This document shows positions 1 through 8,346 of a DNA stretch of 20,244 nt, piece by piece. Below the pieces are notes generated by a model. That model did not search any database. It saw nothing but the letters and a program-made list of their open reading frames with translations, and was not told where the DNA came from. The position numbers were made by a program, and so were the translations under genes. The stretch is from an uncultured Clostridium sp. GTDB taxonomy: Bacteria; Bacillota; Clostridia; TANB77; CAG-508. The DNA is taken from assembly GCA_946496115.1 (NCBI GenBank), contig CAMMFK010000019.1:1-20244 (forward strand), in the 5' to 3' direction. How positions within the stretch are numbered: the stretch's first letter is position 1; every line of letters begins with the position of its first letter.

Positions 1-82
1 ATTTTTACATAAAAATGTAATAAAAAATTGGGACATTTTTACTAAAAATTCACAAAAATTATGTCAAAAATAGTAAAAAATA

Positions 83-111
83 TTGACAAGTTTTTGAAAT
101 TATTCTATAAT
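83..111 (+). promoter_or_regulatory. SigA-type promoter of the pilin-like gene
   Basis: A perfect -35 box TTGACA (83-88) and a perfect -10 box TATAAT (106-111) are separated by 17 bases. The next gene starts 31 bases after the -10 box and has a strong AGGAGG ribosome site at 131-136. This is a full-consensus housekeeping promoter, so the small gene that follows is probably transcribed strongly and on its own. Confidence 0.85.
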
Positions 112-142
112 TTATTATAGTATTATTAAGAGGAGGAGTTTT

Positions 143-511
143 ATGAATATTAAGAAAATGTCAAAAATAATATCAGCAGTATTAATAATAACAACTATAT
201 TAAGTGCATTTTGCATGGTATTTGCTTCAGGTCCATCAATACCTTCTAGTACACAACCTTCTACCGGTACTAATGAAGTAAATACTGTAGCTGGATGGGT
301 TATTTATATAATTCAAATTATAGCATTTGCAGCAGCTGTTATTATGCTTATATTTGTAGGTATTAAATTCTTAACAGCTTCACCAGAAGGTAAAGCTGAA
401 ATAAAGAAATCTGCTGTTATATATGTAATAGGTGCTATTCTATTATTCGCAGCAACAGGTATATTACAAATAGTTAGAAACTTAGCAGAGAACGTTAATA
501 CTTTATCATAA
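143..511 (+). CDS. TrbC/VirB2-family pilin-like small membrane protein
   Basis: The 122-residue product has a basic N-terminus and a hydrophobic segment (about residues 8-27) ending in a likely signal-peptidase site near FASG. A Ser/Thr/Pro-rich stretch follows (about 30-46), then two hydrophobic helices (about 50-76 and 90-110) joined by a short charged loop containing KAEIKK. This signal peptide plus two-helix layout is that of the VirB2/TrbC conjugative pilins, whose mature form assembles in or from the membrane. The start is fixed by AGGAGG six bases upstream. The gene stands alone, is the only + strand gene in the window, and has its own promoter and terminator. No other type IV secretion gene is visible, so its role here is unknown. 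Family assignment is by architecture; a holin-like or other small membrane protein is the alternative. Confidence 0.7.
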   Translation: MNIKKMSKIISAVLIITTILSAFCMVFASGPSIPSSTQPSTGTNEVNTVAGWVIYIIQIIAFAAAVIMLIFVGIKFLTASPEGKAEIKKSAVIYVIGAILLFAATGILQIVRNLAENVNTLS

Positions 512-534
512 ATAAAAGGTAAAATTTATCTCGA

Positions 535-567
535 AATATAGGCATAATCTTCGATTTTTCCTATATT
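535..567. repeat. Inverted repeat downstream of the pilin-like gene
   Basis: AATATAGG (535-542) and CCTATATT (560-567) are perfect 8-base arms around a 17-base loop. It sits between the stop codon at 511 and the strong terminator at 571-600. It would form an additional stem in the 3' untranslated region of the transcript; no function can be assigned. Confidence 0.45.
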
Positions 568-570
568 ATA

Positions 571-602
571 AAAATAGGCTTAATGAAAGCCTATTTTTTT
601 AT
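571..602. terminator. Bidirectional Rho-independent terminator
   Basis: An 11-base perfect stem (571-581 with 587-597) encloses a 5-base loop. On the + strand it is followed by a T run, as expected for ending the pilin-like transcript. On the - strand it is followed by TTTTTATAATA and lies 38 bases past the stop codon of the M16 peptidase gene that converges from the right. It probably serves both transcripts. Confidence 0.85.
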
Positions 603-638
603 AATTTATTTAAGTTTTTTTAAGTTTTTTAGAAATTC

Positions 639-1901
639 TTACTTTTTTCTAACAATAGAAAGTGCTGACATTTCTTCTTTAAATAAGTTCTCCTGTATTT
701 TATTTACATAATCTAAAGTAATTTTGTTAAAAGCATCAATATAATCTAAACAGTTAATACCCTTCATACTATCTTGTAAAAAGTTTCTGCCTATTGTTTC
801 AACATCATCGTATTCTGATACATATTCGCCATAAAGAGCTTTTTTATTTCTTTCAAAATTTTCTGCAGTTACCTTTTCTGTTTTTAGTACTTTCACAATT
901 TCTTCATTTATTCTTTCTGGATTTTCTGATTGTCCTCCAATTACGACATGAGAATATTCATCTGCAAATTCATCGTAAAACTCAAGTGGACCCATTAGTA
1001 GACCTTCTGTATAAAGTTTTTGATATAGTTTTGAACTTTTGCCTATTAAACTATTTAATATTATTTCTATAGCAATTTGTTTTATTATATTGTCTTCGTT
1101 CTCAAGTATATCCCTATATCCTATCATGAATAAAGGAATATTTACTTCCATATTTTGCTCATTTATTTTTTTGTTTATTGTATATTCTTTTTCTGGATAT
1201 ATTCTTTTTATTTCTCCCATTTTTTCTTTTGGAAGTAGTCTCTTTTTTACCTCTTCTACTATTTTTTCTGGTTCAAAGTTTCCGCTTATGCACATTGTCA
1301 TATTTGATGGATGATAAAAAGTGTTATAGCAATCATAAAGTGTTTCTTTTGTAATATGGCTAATAGATTCTACAGTTCCTGCTATGTCAAGTTTTACAGG
1401 ATTATTTTTATATAAGCAATCCATTAAATTAACATATAACTTCCAAGCAGGTTCATCGTCATATCTTCCTATTTCTTGTCCTATTATACCTCTTTCTTTT
1501 TCTACATTTTGGTCAGTGAAGTATGGATGTTGAACATAGTCCATAAGCTCATCTAACCCTTCGTAGAAATTCTTTGTTCCTCCAAATAAATAAGCTGTAT
1601 GATCATTTGTTGTGTATGCGTTTGCATCTAATCCTAATGACATAAGTTTATATAAGCTATCTATTCCATTTTCTTGTTCAAACATTTTGTGCTCTAAATA
1701 ATGAGCAACACCATCTGGTACTTTTATTTCTTTGCCTGTTTTTGGCTCTATAAAGTGATTGTCTATTGAACCAAATTTAGTAGCCCAAATGATATATTTT
1801 TTATCCGTATTTGGCTTTGGAATAACCATAATTTTCATTCCATTTTCTAATGTCTCTATATAAACACTTTCTTTAATTTTATCATTTTGTATTATTTGCA
1901 T
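639..1901 (-). CDS. ymfH: M16-family zinc peptidase, YmfH type
   Basis: This 420-residue protein is an insulinase/pitrilysin-family (M16) peptidase. The inverted zinc motif HYLEH is at residues 67-71, and a candidate third zinc ligand, Glu143 in GQEIGRY, lies 76 residues further on at the expected family spacing. The catalytic set therefore looks intact. Length and pairing match the Bacillus YmfF/YmfH pair (also written YfmF/YfmH in databases), which has been linked to maturation of modified elongation factor P; that role is family knowledge, not visible here. An AGGAG ribosome site lies 7 bases before the ATG. The gene follows its non-catalytic partner by 14 bases, so the two are almost certainly co-transcribed and may form a heterodimer. 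Substrate unknown. Confidence 0.85.
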   Translation of the reverse strand: MQIIQNDKIKESVYIETLENGMKIMVIPKPNTDKKYIIWATKFGSIDNHFIEPKTGKEIKVPDGVAHYLEHKMFEQENGIDSLYKLMSLGLDANAYTTNDHTAYLFGGTKNFYEGLDELMDYVQHPYFTDQNVEKERGIIGQEIGRYDDEPAWKLYVNLMDCLYKNNPVKLDIAGTVESISHITKETLYDCYNTFYHPSNMTMCISGNFEPEKIVEEVKKRLLPKEKMGEIKRIYPEKEYTINKKINEQNMEVNIPLFMIGYRDILENEDNIIKQIAIEIILNSLIGKSSKLYQKLYTEGLLMGPLEFYDEFADEYSHVVIGGQSENPERINEEIVKVLKTEKVTAENFERNKKALYGEYVSEYDDVETIGRNFLQDSMKGINCLDYIDAFNKITLDYVNKIQENLFKEEMSALSIVRKK

Positions 1902-1915
1902 TAATTTGCTCCTTT

Positions 1916-3118
1916 CTATTTTGCATTATTAGTCAAAAAGTAAATCGTGTCTTCTTTAACTTTTTGTGCTATTTTTATTACGTCTTCTTTTGTAACCTTT
2001 TTTATCATTTCTTTATATTCAGTTACATTCAAATGTTCATCAAATAAATTTTGATCAAAATAAAATGTTATCATATCTTCTTTTGATTCTTCTATAAGTT
2101 CTATTGATGAAGTTATTAATTGCTTTGCTGAATTGAATTCTTCGTCACTTATTTTGCCGTTTTTCATGTCTTGTAGTTGTTCTTCTATTATTTTTACTGC
2201 TTTGTCATAGTTTTCAATTTCTATACCTGTTTGAATTAGTATTACATTTTTTCTTCTAATATATGATGATCCTGCTGAATAAGCCAAACTTGCTTTTTCA
2301 CGTACGTTTTGGAATAATTTAGAGTTTGCTCCACCGCCTAAAATTGTGTTATACATTGACACTACTGCCTTATCACTATTTCCTACATCTAATCCTATTA
2401 TCAACTTTCCTTGGGTTACATCTTGACTTTCATTAACAATGCTTGGCTTTTCTGGTGCAACATGTAAGTTTTCAATTTGTGGTAAATTTTTGCTTGATAT
2501 TTCAGGTACTTTTATATTGTCTATATTATTTCCTGTTACATATAAATCTATTTTGCAGTTTTTTAATAATTCTTTATAATATGCATATAAATTAATTTCA
2601 TTTATGTTTGATAAATCTTCTACTGAACCATATTTATATAAAGCATAGCTTTCGTCGGCAAACATACTTTCTAAGCATCTTTCTTTTGCATAAAGTGCCT
2701 TGTTGTCCTTTCTAGATTCTATTAATTTTTGTAAATTTAGTTTTTCTTGTTCTACATATACTTTGTCAAATCCATTATTTTCCACAAGCGGGTTAAAAAC
2801 TATGTCTAATAATAAATTTATTCCCTCTTGTAATAAATTTTCGCTATTCAATGTATATGTGTTTTCTAGTGTTTCTAAGTAAAACTTAAGCACATGATAA
2901 TTTCCTAGTTTATCTACACCACAGTTAAAACCGGCACCATAAAGCTCTTCTAGTCTTTTTGAAATTTCTTCTTGTGTTTTTAAATTGTTTGTTCCCCTTC
3001 TAAGGACTGATGTTAAGAGTGCATTTTTTGTGCAGTTTTCTTTAGTTAGTGGCACTGTTATAAAAAGTGCTACTAAATTTGTTTTAAATTTATTTGATTG
3101 TAATTTTGTTATTTGCAT
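1916..3118 (-). CDS. ymfF: M16-family peptidase homologue without the zinc motif, YmfF type
   Basis: A 400-residue M16-fold protein. No HxxEH motif is present where the zinc site should be: the region around residues 33-60 reads LLTSVLRRG then EEISKRLEELYG. The C-terminal half keeps the family signature around GGGANSKLFQNVREKASLAY, the substrate-contact region of M16 partners. This fits the inactive subunit of a two-gene M16 pair, as in mitochondrial processing peptidase and in YmfF next to YmfH. It is immediately upstream of the active partner (14-base gap). A GGAAGG-type ribosome site lies about 12 bases before the ATG. The assignment to the YmfF group rests on length, pairing and the missing motif. 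Confidence 0.8.
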   Translation of the reverse strand: MQITKLQSNKFKTNLVALFITVPLTKENCTKNALLTSVLRRGTNNLKTQEEISKRLEELYGAGFNCGVDKLGNYHVLKFYLETLENTYTLNSENLLQEGINLLLDIVFNPLVENNGFDKVYVEQEKLNLQKLIESRKDNKALYAKERCLESMFADESYALYKYGSVEDLSNINEINLYAYYKELLKNCKIDLYVTGNNIDNIKVPEISSKNLPQIENLHVAPEKPSIVNESQDVTQGKLIIGLDVGNSDKAVVSMYNTILGGGANSKLFQNVREKASLAYSAGSSYIRRKNVILIQTGIEIENYDKAVKIIEEQLQDMKNGKISDEEFNSAKQLITSSIELIEESKEDMITFYFDQNLFDEHLNVTEYKEMIKKVTKEDVIKIAQKVKEDTIYFLTNNAK

Positions 3119-3169
3119 TAATATTATCTTCCTTCCTTTATTATTTTTAATTGATTAACCAATTTGTTT

Positions 3170-4717
3170 TTATTTTTTCGTTTCATAGATGTCAAATTTA
3201 TTTATTTGTCCTACATATGTGTAATTTTGTTTAATATATTTTGTAACATCATATGCAAATTGATATATTTCTTTTTCCTCTTCAGTTTCGTGTAAAAGTA
3301 AAATTTGTGTATTGCTTAATTCTTTTATTTGTTCTATTAATCCTTCTTCGCCTTTGCTGCCCAAATTACCTCTTAGAGGTAAGTCATAATCTCCATTATC
3401 TAAATCGTTTAAATAAAGTGAAATTAGTGGTGCATATGTTGAAAGTACTATTGTATTTTTATCATTATTTTGTACATAGTCTGCTACTTCTTCTATTGTT
3501 TTTCTCATTTTTGGATCTATTGTTGCTCCATAAAATGGGCTATTTTGTGGTATGCAATTAATTAAATGTGCATAATCCCACATATCTTTTGCACTATATG
3601 CAAAGAGCAATATTATTATACATAATATTATTATATTTATTATGTTTTTTATACTTTTTTCTTCTATAATTGGTTTTATTAAAAAATCTATTATATACAT
3701 TAAATTTATTATCATTAATATACTTGCTAAGTATACATGATAATTATTTAATATTGGAATTACTATTATGTATGCACAAATTGAGAATTCAAAGATGCAT
3801 AGTATTTGTTTTTTTATTTCTTCCACTTTTTTAAAGTTATTTTCTTCGTTTTCTGAACTGGATTTTTCTTTTCTTAGTTTTTCCATTTTTATATTCGTAT
3901 TTGACTTTATTGCTTTAATTGTAGTTATTATAGCTGTTAAAGTCATAATAGGCAATAGTAAAAATAATAAGATACTAAAAAAATTTCCTTCTGCTTTCCA
4001 GTTTTTACTTCCAAATTCCCCTATGCCTAATATTGCATAATCTATAAAATCAAATAGATTACCTTGTGTATACAAATATGCTAAAAAAGCTAATAATAAA
4101 ACTAGTGCTGTAAGCAATTCTTTAAATAGTGATTTAATATCTTTGTTTGTAATTTCATATGCTATAATCGCTATAAAATAAGCTACTCCTAATTTTTGAT
4201 ATGTTAGAAAGGTCAAGAAAAGCATTAGCCCTTGCACAAGGCTTTTAACCGTTCCTTTTTTCATCTTCAAAATTAGTAAAAATCCTAATAAATAAAAGCT
4301 ATATGCTAATGTTGTGTAGTTTGCCCCTCCTCCTATAATACTTGATATGAGTGCAATTATTAGTAATGTGTATAATAATGAAAATCTTTTATTTACTTTT
4401 AGTTCTTTTAGTACTATATAACATGTGAAAAACATTATGCTAGAAATTATTAAATTTAAAGTTCGAAATACAAATATATTTTCTCCAAATATTTTTAAAA
4501 TTATAGATGAAATGTAAAAAAATAATGGAGTTATTATTACATTGTTGTCTGTATAAATTGTTAGCCCATTTGCTAATTTGTATGAATTTAAAAAGTTGTA
4601 CATTTCATCGGTATTCGAGATGCCTACATTGTATACTCTTGCAAGTATTGCAATAGCTATTATTAGTAGTACAAATATGTTATCATGTTTTTTTACAAAA
4701 CTTAATATGTTTTTCAC
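3170..4717 (-). CDS. Polytopic membrane glycosyltransferase, GT-C / GT39-like
   Basis: The 515-residue product has an N-terminal membrane helix (about residues 13-30) followed by a short loop with an acidic pair (NTDEMY, Asp37-Glu38). Many further hydrophobic segments run to about residue 375 and a soluble C-terminal domain of roughly 130 residues completes it. An acidic pair in the first outer loop followed by many helices is the hallmark of GT-C enzymes (ArnT/PMT family) that transfer sugars from lipid-phosphate donors outside the membrane. Acceptor and sugar cannot be inferred. The start is GTG at 4715-4717, with AGGAAGG about 13 bases upstream. A central Lys/Glu-rich loop (about residues 275-305) is cytoplasmic in character. 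It lies upstream of the M16 pair with a 51-base gap. I find no promoter of its own, so expression may depend on read-through from rpsU. Confidence 0.7.
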   Translation of the reverse strand: MKNILSFVKKHDNIFVLLIIAIAILARVYNVGISNTDEMYNFLNSYKLANGLTIYTDNNVIITPLFFYISSIILKIFGENIFVFRTLNLIISSIMFFTCYIVLKELKVNKRFSLLYTLLIIALISSIIGGGANYTTLAYSFYLLGFLLILKMKKGTVKSLVQGLMLFLTFLTYQKLGVAYFIAIIAYEITNKDIKSLFKELLTALVLLLAFLAYLYTQGNLFDFIDYAILGIGEFGSKNWKAEGNFFSILLFLLLPIMTLTAIITTIKAIKSNTNIKMEKLRKEKSSSENEENNFKKVEEIKKQILCIFEFSICAYIIVIPILNNYHVYLASILMIINLMYIIDFLIKPIIEEKSIKNIINIIILCIIILLFAYSAKDMWDYAHLINCIPQNSPFYGATIDPKMRKTIEEVADYVQNNDKNTIVLSTYAPLISLYLNDLDNGDYDLPLRGNLGSKGEEGLIEQIKELSNTQILLLHETEEEKEIYQFAYDVTKYIKQNYTYVGQINKFDIYETKK

Positions 4718-4765
4718 TTTTACTATTATTCCTTCCTAAGGCGCAATTATCTTCCAACCTTACAG

Positions 4766-4788
4766 AAAAAAGGGCGTTACAAACGCCC
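4766..4788 (-). terminator. Rho-independent terminator of rpsU
   Basis: A GC-rich stem GGGCGTT/AACGCCC (4772-4778 with 4782-4788) has a 3-base loop and is followed on the - strand by six Ts. It begins 7 bases past the rpsU stop codon. Confidence 0.9.
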
Positions 4789-4794
4789 CCTTAA

Positions 4795-4965
4795 TTAAAA
4801 CTTTCTTTTTCTAGCTGCCTCTGATTTTTTCTTTCTTTTTACACTAGGTTTTTCATAGCATTCTCTTTTACGAACCTCTTGTAAAACACCATTTCTGGCA
4901 CATTGCCTTTTAAATCTTTTTAAGGCATCTTCTATATTTCCATTATTAACTTTAACCTCTGACAT
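4795..4965 (-). CDS. rpsU: 30S ribosomal protein S21
   Basis: A 56-codon ORF starting MSEVKVNNGNIEDALKRFKR and ending in a very basic tail, KKKSEAARKRKF. The sequence and length (S21 is typically 55-70 residues) identify ribosomal protein bS21, which acts in 30S initiation. The start ATG at 4963-4965 follows a strong GAAGGAGGGG ribosome site. The gene is monocistronic in layout, with its own promoter at 5034-5063 and a terminator directly after the stop codon. Confidence 0.95.
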   Translation of the reverse strand: MSEVKVNNGNIEDALKRFKRQCARNGVLQEVRKRECYEKPSVKRKKKSEAARKRKF

Positions 4966-5033
4966 AATATCCCCTCCTTCCAGCTATTCACTATTGTATG
5001 GGATTATTGGGATATCTCCCTCAATACCTAATA

Positions 5034-5063
5034 ATTATACATTATTTGCTATGTGGTTGTCAA
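5034..5063 (-). promoter_or_regulatory. SigA-type promoter of rpsU
   Basis: On the - strand a perfect TTGACA (5058-5063) is followed after 18 bases by a perfect TATAAT (5034-5039). The predicted leader to the rpsU ATG is about 60 bases. The promoter lies just downstream of the nrdG stop codon (5096-5098). Confidence 0.8.
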
Positions 5064-5095
5064 GTGGGGATTTGTAAAATTTTGCAAAAGCTCGT

Positions 5096-5659
5096 CTATA
5101 ATTTTACCTCTTTGCTAATAACTCTTTCTTTCTCATACAATCTTGGAATTTCTACTGGAGTGTCTTCTTCGATTGTTTCTTTGCTATCTAGTATTCTTTG
5201 ATTATATGAGCCTCTAAATCTTAGTTTAGGGCTGGTTTTATCCATTTCAAACTTACCATCTACAACAACATCAAAATATTTAATAAGTTCTTCCGTTGTT
5301 GAGTTTTCTTTTTGCATTTTATCTATTATATCATCTTTGAAATCAAATCCCGTATAACACCATATTGTTTTATCTGGAAATTTTTCTTTTACTTGCTTTA
5401 CAAGGTTTAAAACTCCTGCTTGATTTTGTGGCTCTAAAGGTTCTCCACCAAGAAGACTTAACCCTTCTATGTAATCATGATTCATATATTCTAAAACTTG
5501 ATTTATTTCTTTTTGAGTAAATTCTTTTCCATAATTAAAATCCCAAGCACATTCATTAAAGCACCCTTTGCAATGGTGATTGCAACCGCTTACAAATACG
5601 GATACGCGCACGCCTTCGCCATTTGCTACATCGACCCTTTTAATATCTGCGTAATTCAT
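5096..5659 (-). CDS. nrdG: Anaerobic ribonucleotide reductase activating protein (radical SAM)
   Basis: The 187-residue protein carries the radical-SAM cluster motif CNHHCKGC (Cys26, Cys30, Cys33) in the NrdG context VFVSGCNHHCKGCFN, followed by GLSLLGGEPL, the GGE segment that contacts S-adenosylmethionine. NrdG uses a 4Fe-4S cluster and SAM to install the glycyl radical on NrdD. Length is slightly above the usual 150-175, with a charged tail after about residue 150. The start is supported by AAAGGA about 9 bases before the ATG. It lies downstream of nrdD, its substrate, but the two are separated by 212 bases filled by a palindromic repeat element. No clear terminator follows the stop codon. 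Confidence 0.95.
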   Translation of the reverse strand: MNYADIKRVDVANGEGVRVSVFVSGCNHHCKGCFNECAWDFNYGKEFTQKEINQVLEYMNHDYIEGLSLLGGEPLEPQNQAGVLNLVKQVKEKFPDKTIWCYTGFDFKDDIIDKMQKENSTTEELIKYFDVVVDGKFEMDKTSPKLRFRGSYNQRILDSKETIEEDTPVEIPRLYEKERVISKEVKL

Positions 5660-5688
5660 TTATTTATTCCTTTCATATTTCTTATTAT

Positions 5689-5841
5689 AAGTCACAATAT
5701 ACATTCTCTCCCATTTCACAGCGCGGGTCGCTCCGCTCCAGCTTGCACGTTCCACTGCGCTTCGAGCTCCTAAGACAGATATGAGCGTTATACTTTGTCA
5801 GCTCCGTTCACTGAAATGTACGAGAACATATATTGTGACTT
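5689..5841. repeat. GC-rich palindromic intergenic element, copy 1
   Basis: A 153-bp element between nrdD and nrdG. Its 30-base ends (5689-5718 and 5812-5841) are inverted repeats matching at 25 of 30 positions without gaps, beginning AAGTCACAATATA. The core is GC-rich, unlike the surrounding DNA. The 29 bases at 5721-5749 recur in reverse orientation at 15896-15924 with two differences. It has no coding potential. If co-transcribed with nrdDG it would fold into a long stem in the mRNA. The layout fits a MITE- or REPIN-like non-autonomous element. Confidence 0.8.
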
Positions 5842-5871
5842 TTATATATAAACATTAATTATTTGAACTAA

Positions 5872-7998
5872 TTACAAATGTAATACCCTCTGCTTAATTT
5901 CTTTCGTCTTTCCTGCATTCCAGAAGTTCTCTCCAAGGTATCCACAAGTACGTCTTACAACCGTCATTTTGCTGTGGTCTTTATTTCCGCAATTTGGGCA
6001 TTCCCATTCATTATTTTCATTTATTTTTATTTCTCCGTCAAATCCGCATACATGGCAGTAGTCAGATTTTGTATTAAATTCTGCATATTGAATATTATCA
6101 TAAATGAATTTTACAACACTTCTTAATGCTTCTAAATTGTTTTGCATATTTGGTATTTCAATGTAAGATATTGCTCCACCTGAAGATATTTTTTGGAATT
6201 CGCTTTCAAATTTTAGTTTATCAAATGCGTCTATTTTTTCTCTAACATCTACATGGTAAGAGTTTGTATAATATCCTTTATCTGTTACATCTTCAATTGT
6301 TCCAAATCTCTCTTTGTCTATTTTTGCGAACTTGTAGCACAAGCTTTCTGCTGGTGTTCCATATAGGGCAAATCCTATGTTTGTTTCCTTTTTCCAGCGA
6401 TTAACTGTTTCTCTTAAGTGGTTCATAACCTTTAGGGCAAACTCATGTCCTGCTGGCTCTGTTTGTGAAACTCCTGTCATAAGTTTTGTCATTTCATATA
6501 TTCCTATATATCCTAAAGATATTGTTGAATATCCACCATAAAGTAGTTTATCTATCTTTTCCCCTTTTTTCAAACGAGCTATTGCCCCATATTGCCAGTG
6601 AATTGGGCTTATGTCTGATGTTGTTCCAACTAAAGCGTTATGTCTGCACATTAAAGCTTTTTTACAAAGTTCTAATCTTTCATCTAATAGTTTCCAAAAT
6701 TTATTTTCATCACCATTTGCTATAATAGCAACTTGTGGTAAGTTAATACTTACAACACCTTGATTAAATCTTCCTTCAAATTTGTAGTTTCCATTTTCAT
6801 CTTTCCATGGAGATAAGAAACTTCTACATCCCATTGGGCTAAATACGTTTCCTTCGTAATTCTCACGCATTTTTTTAGCTGATATATAATCTGGATACAT
6901 TCTTTTTGCTGAACATTTTACTGCAAGTTCTGTTAAATAGTCGTATTCTCCACCAGTTAAATTGTTAAAGTCATCTAAAACATATACTAGTTTTGGAAAT
7001 GCTGGTGTTACATAAACTCCTGCTTCATTTTTTATTCCTTCATATCTTTGTCTTAATACTTCTTCAATAATCATAGCATTTTCTTTTATGTATGGATCAT
7101 CTTTTTCTAAGTGTAAGAATAATGTAACAAAAGGGGCTTGTCCATTTGTTGTCATTAAAGTATTTATTTGATATTGAATTGTTTGTATTCCTGATTTTAG
7201 TTCATATTTTAATCTGTCTTCTACTAAGTCTTCAATTACATCTTGTGAAAGTTTATTTTTATATTTCTTTTCTATTTCTGTTTTAAATTTATCATAACTT
7301 TTTCTTAAATATTTTCCTAAGTGGATTAAATCTACTGATTGTCCACCATATTGGTTACTTGCAACTGTTGAAATTATTTGTGTTACAACAGTACATGCTA
7401 CTTGGAAACTTTTTGGACTTTCTATCATTTTTCCATTCATTACTGTTCCATTATCTAGCATATCACCAATATTTATTAAACAACAATTAAAAATAGGTTG
7501 AATAAAATAATCCGCATCGTGGAAGTGTAAAATCCCCTCTTGATGTGCTTTTGATATATCTTCTGGTAGAAGTAATCTATTTGTTAAATCTCTCGATACT
7601 TCGCCTGCTATATAGTCTCTTTGTGTTGAGGCAAGCATTGTGTTTTTGTTTGAATTTTCTTCTGCTAGCTCTTTATTTTCATTTCTTATAAGTTTTAATA
7701 TTGATTCGTCAGTTGTATTAGCTTTTCTAACTAAAGCTCTAGTATATCTGTATACAATATATTGTTTACCTAGCTCGTATTTATTTAATTCCATAAGCTT
7801 TTTTTCAATAATGTCTTGTATATCTTCAACAAGAATTCTTTTTTTGTCCAAATCTTCTACATACTTAATTATCCCTTTTATTTCTTCTTTAGTAGCTCTT
7901 TCTTTTGTTCTTACATCTTTGTTTGCTTTTTCAATTGCTGTTTGAATTTTGCTTCTATCAAAATCAACAACTCTTCCGTCTCTTTTTATTACTTTCAT
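5872..7998 (-). CDS. nrdD: Anaerobic ribonucleoside-triphosphate reductase, class III
   Basis: Catalytic subunit that makes dNTPs from NTPs without oxygen by glycyl-radical chemistry. It begins with an ATP-cone allosteric domain (MKVIKRDGRVVDFDRSK, first ~90 residues) and continues through the barrel. The end has a zinc-binding pair of CxxC motifs (CHVCG and CPNCG) and the glycyl-radical loop RRTCGYLG, about 25 residues from the C-terminus. I choose the ATG at 7996-7998 (708 residues) because it gives the normal family N-terminus and has a GGGGG ribosome site five bases upstream. A GTG at 8029-8031 would add 11 residues but has no ribosome site. It probably forms a unit with nrdG downstream despite the repeat element between them. 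Confidence 0.95.
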   Translation of the reverse strand: MKVIKRDGRVVDFDRSKIQTAIEKANKDVRTKERATKEEIKGIIKYVEDLDKKRILVEDIQDIIEKKLMELNKYELGKQYIVYRYTRALVRKANTTDESILKLIRNENKELAEENSNKNTMLASTQRDYIAGEVSRDLTNRLLLPEDISKAHQEGILHFHDADYFIQPIFNCCLINIGDMLDNGTVMNGKMIESPKSFQVACTVVTQIISTVASNQYGGQSVDLIHLGKYLRKSYDKFKTEIEKKYKNKLSQDVIEDLVEDRLKYELKSGIQTIQYQINTLMTTNGQAPFVTLFLHLEKDDPYIKENAMIIEEVLRQRYEGIKNEAGVYVTPAFPKLVYVLDDFNNLTGGEYDYLTELAVKCSAKRMYPDYISAKKMRENYEGNVFSPMGCRSFLSPWKDENGNYKFEGRFNQGVVSINLPQVAIIANGDENKFWKLLDERLELCKKALMCRHNALVGTTSDISPIHWQYGAIARLKKGEKIDKLLYGGYSTISLGYIGIYEMTKLMTGVSQTEPAGHEFALKVMNHLRETVNRWKKETNIGFALYGTPAESLCYKFAKIDKERFGTIEDVTDKGYYTNSYHVDVREKIDAFDKLKFESEFQKISSGGAISYIEIPNMQNNLEALRSVVKFIYDNIQYAEFNTKSDYCHVCGFDGEIKINENNEWECPNCGNKDHSKMTVVRRTCGYLGENFWNAGKTKEIKQRVLHL

Positions 7999-8133
7999 TT
8001 TGTCCCCCATTTCTGCTTCAATAAAAAACACAATTAGTTGTATTTTTAAGCTACAATTGCTATTTAGTATTAAGTTAATAATTTTTTAATCTTTATTTTT
8101 GCTTAAACTTTAGGCTATTTCAACGCCATTGTT

Positions 8134-8162
8134 ATCTTACATTCTTATTTTTTAAAAGTCAA
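8134..8162 (-). promoter_or_regulatory. Probable SigA promoter of nrdD
   Basis: TTGACT (8157-8162, 5 of 6 to consensus) and TAAGAT (8134-8139, 4 of 6) are separated by exactly 17 bases on the - strand. It is the best candidate in the gap upstream of nrdD. Confidence 0.5.
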
Positions 8163-8346
8163 ATAATTTAAAGATCCCATATATGTTCATTTTTTATGTT
8201 TCTGTAATCACTATAACTTTATTTTTTGCATATTTCAAAGCTTTTGTCTTTTTGTTTCTTTTAACCATTTTTTTCTGATTTTCTACATTTTTATAGGGTT
8301 ACGGGGCTAATATTACATTTTGATTACATTTACAAATTTGATGCAA

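Noticed and set aside
1..40. TTACAT/ATGTAA inverted repeat near the left edge as a terminator.
   Set aside because: The stem is only six A/T-rich pairs with no clear T run; no upstream gene is visible to support it.
5689..5841. The CACAATATA/TATATTGTG ends flanking copy 1 as NrdR boxes controlling nrdDG.
   Set aside because: The half-sites resemble NrdR-box halves but lie about 130 bases apart rather than in one 16-base palindrome. The same ends occur beside dnaB and tilS, and copy 1 is downstream, not upstream, of nrdD.
5689..5841. Copy 1 as a Rho-independent terminator between nrdD and nrdG.
   Set aside because: The stem is long, but no T run follows it on the coding strand and the loop is a large GC-rich core.
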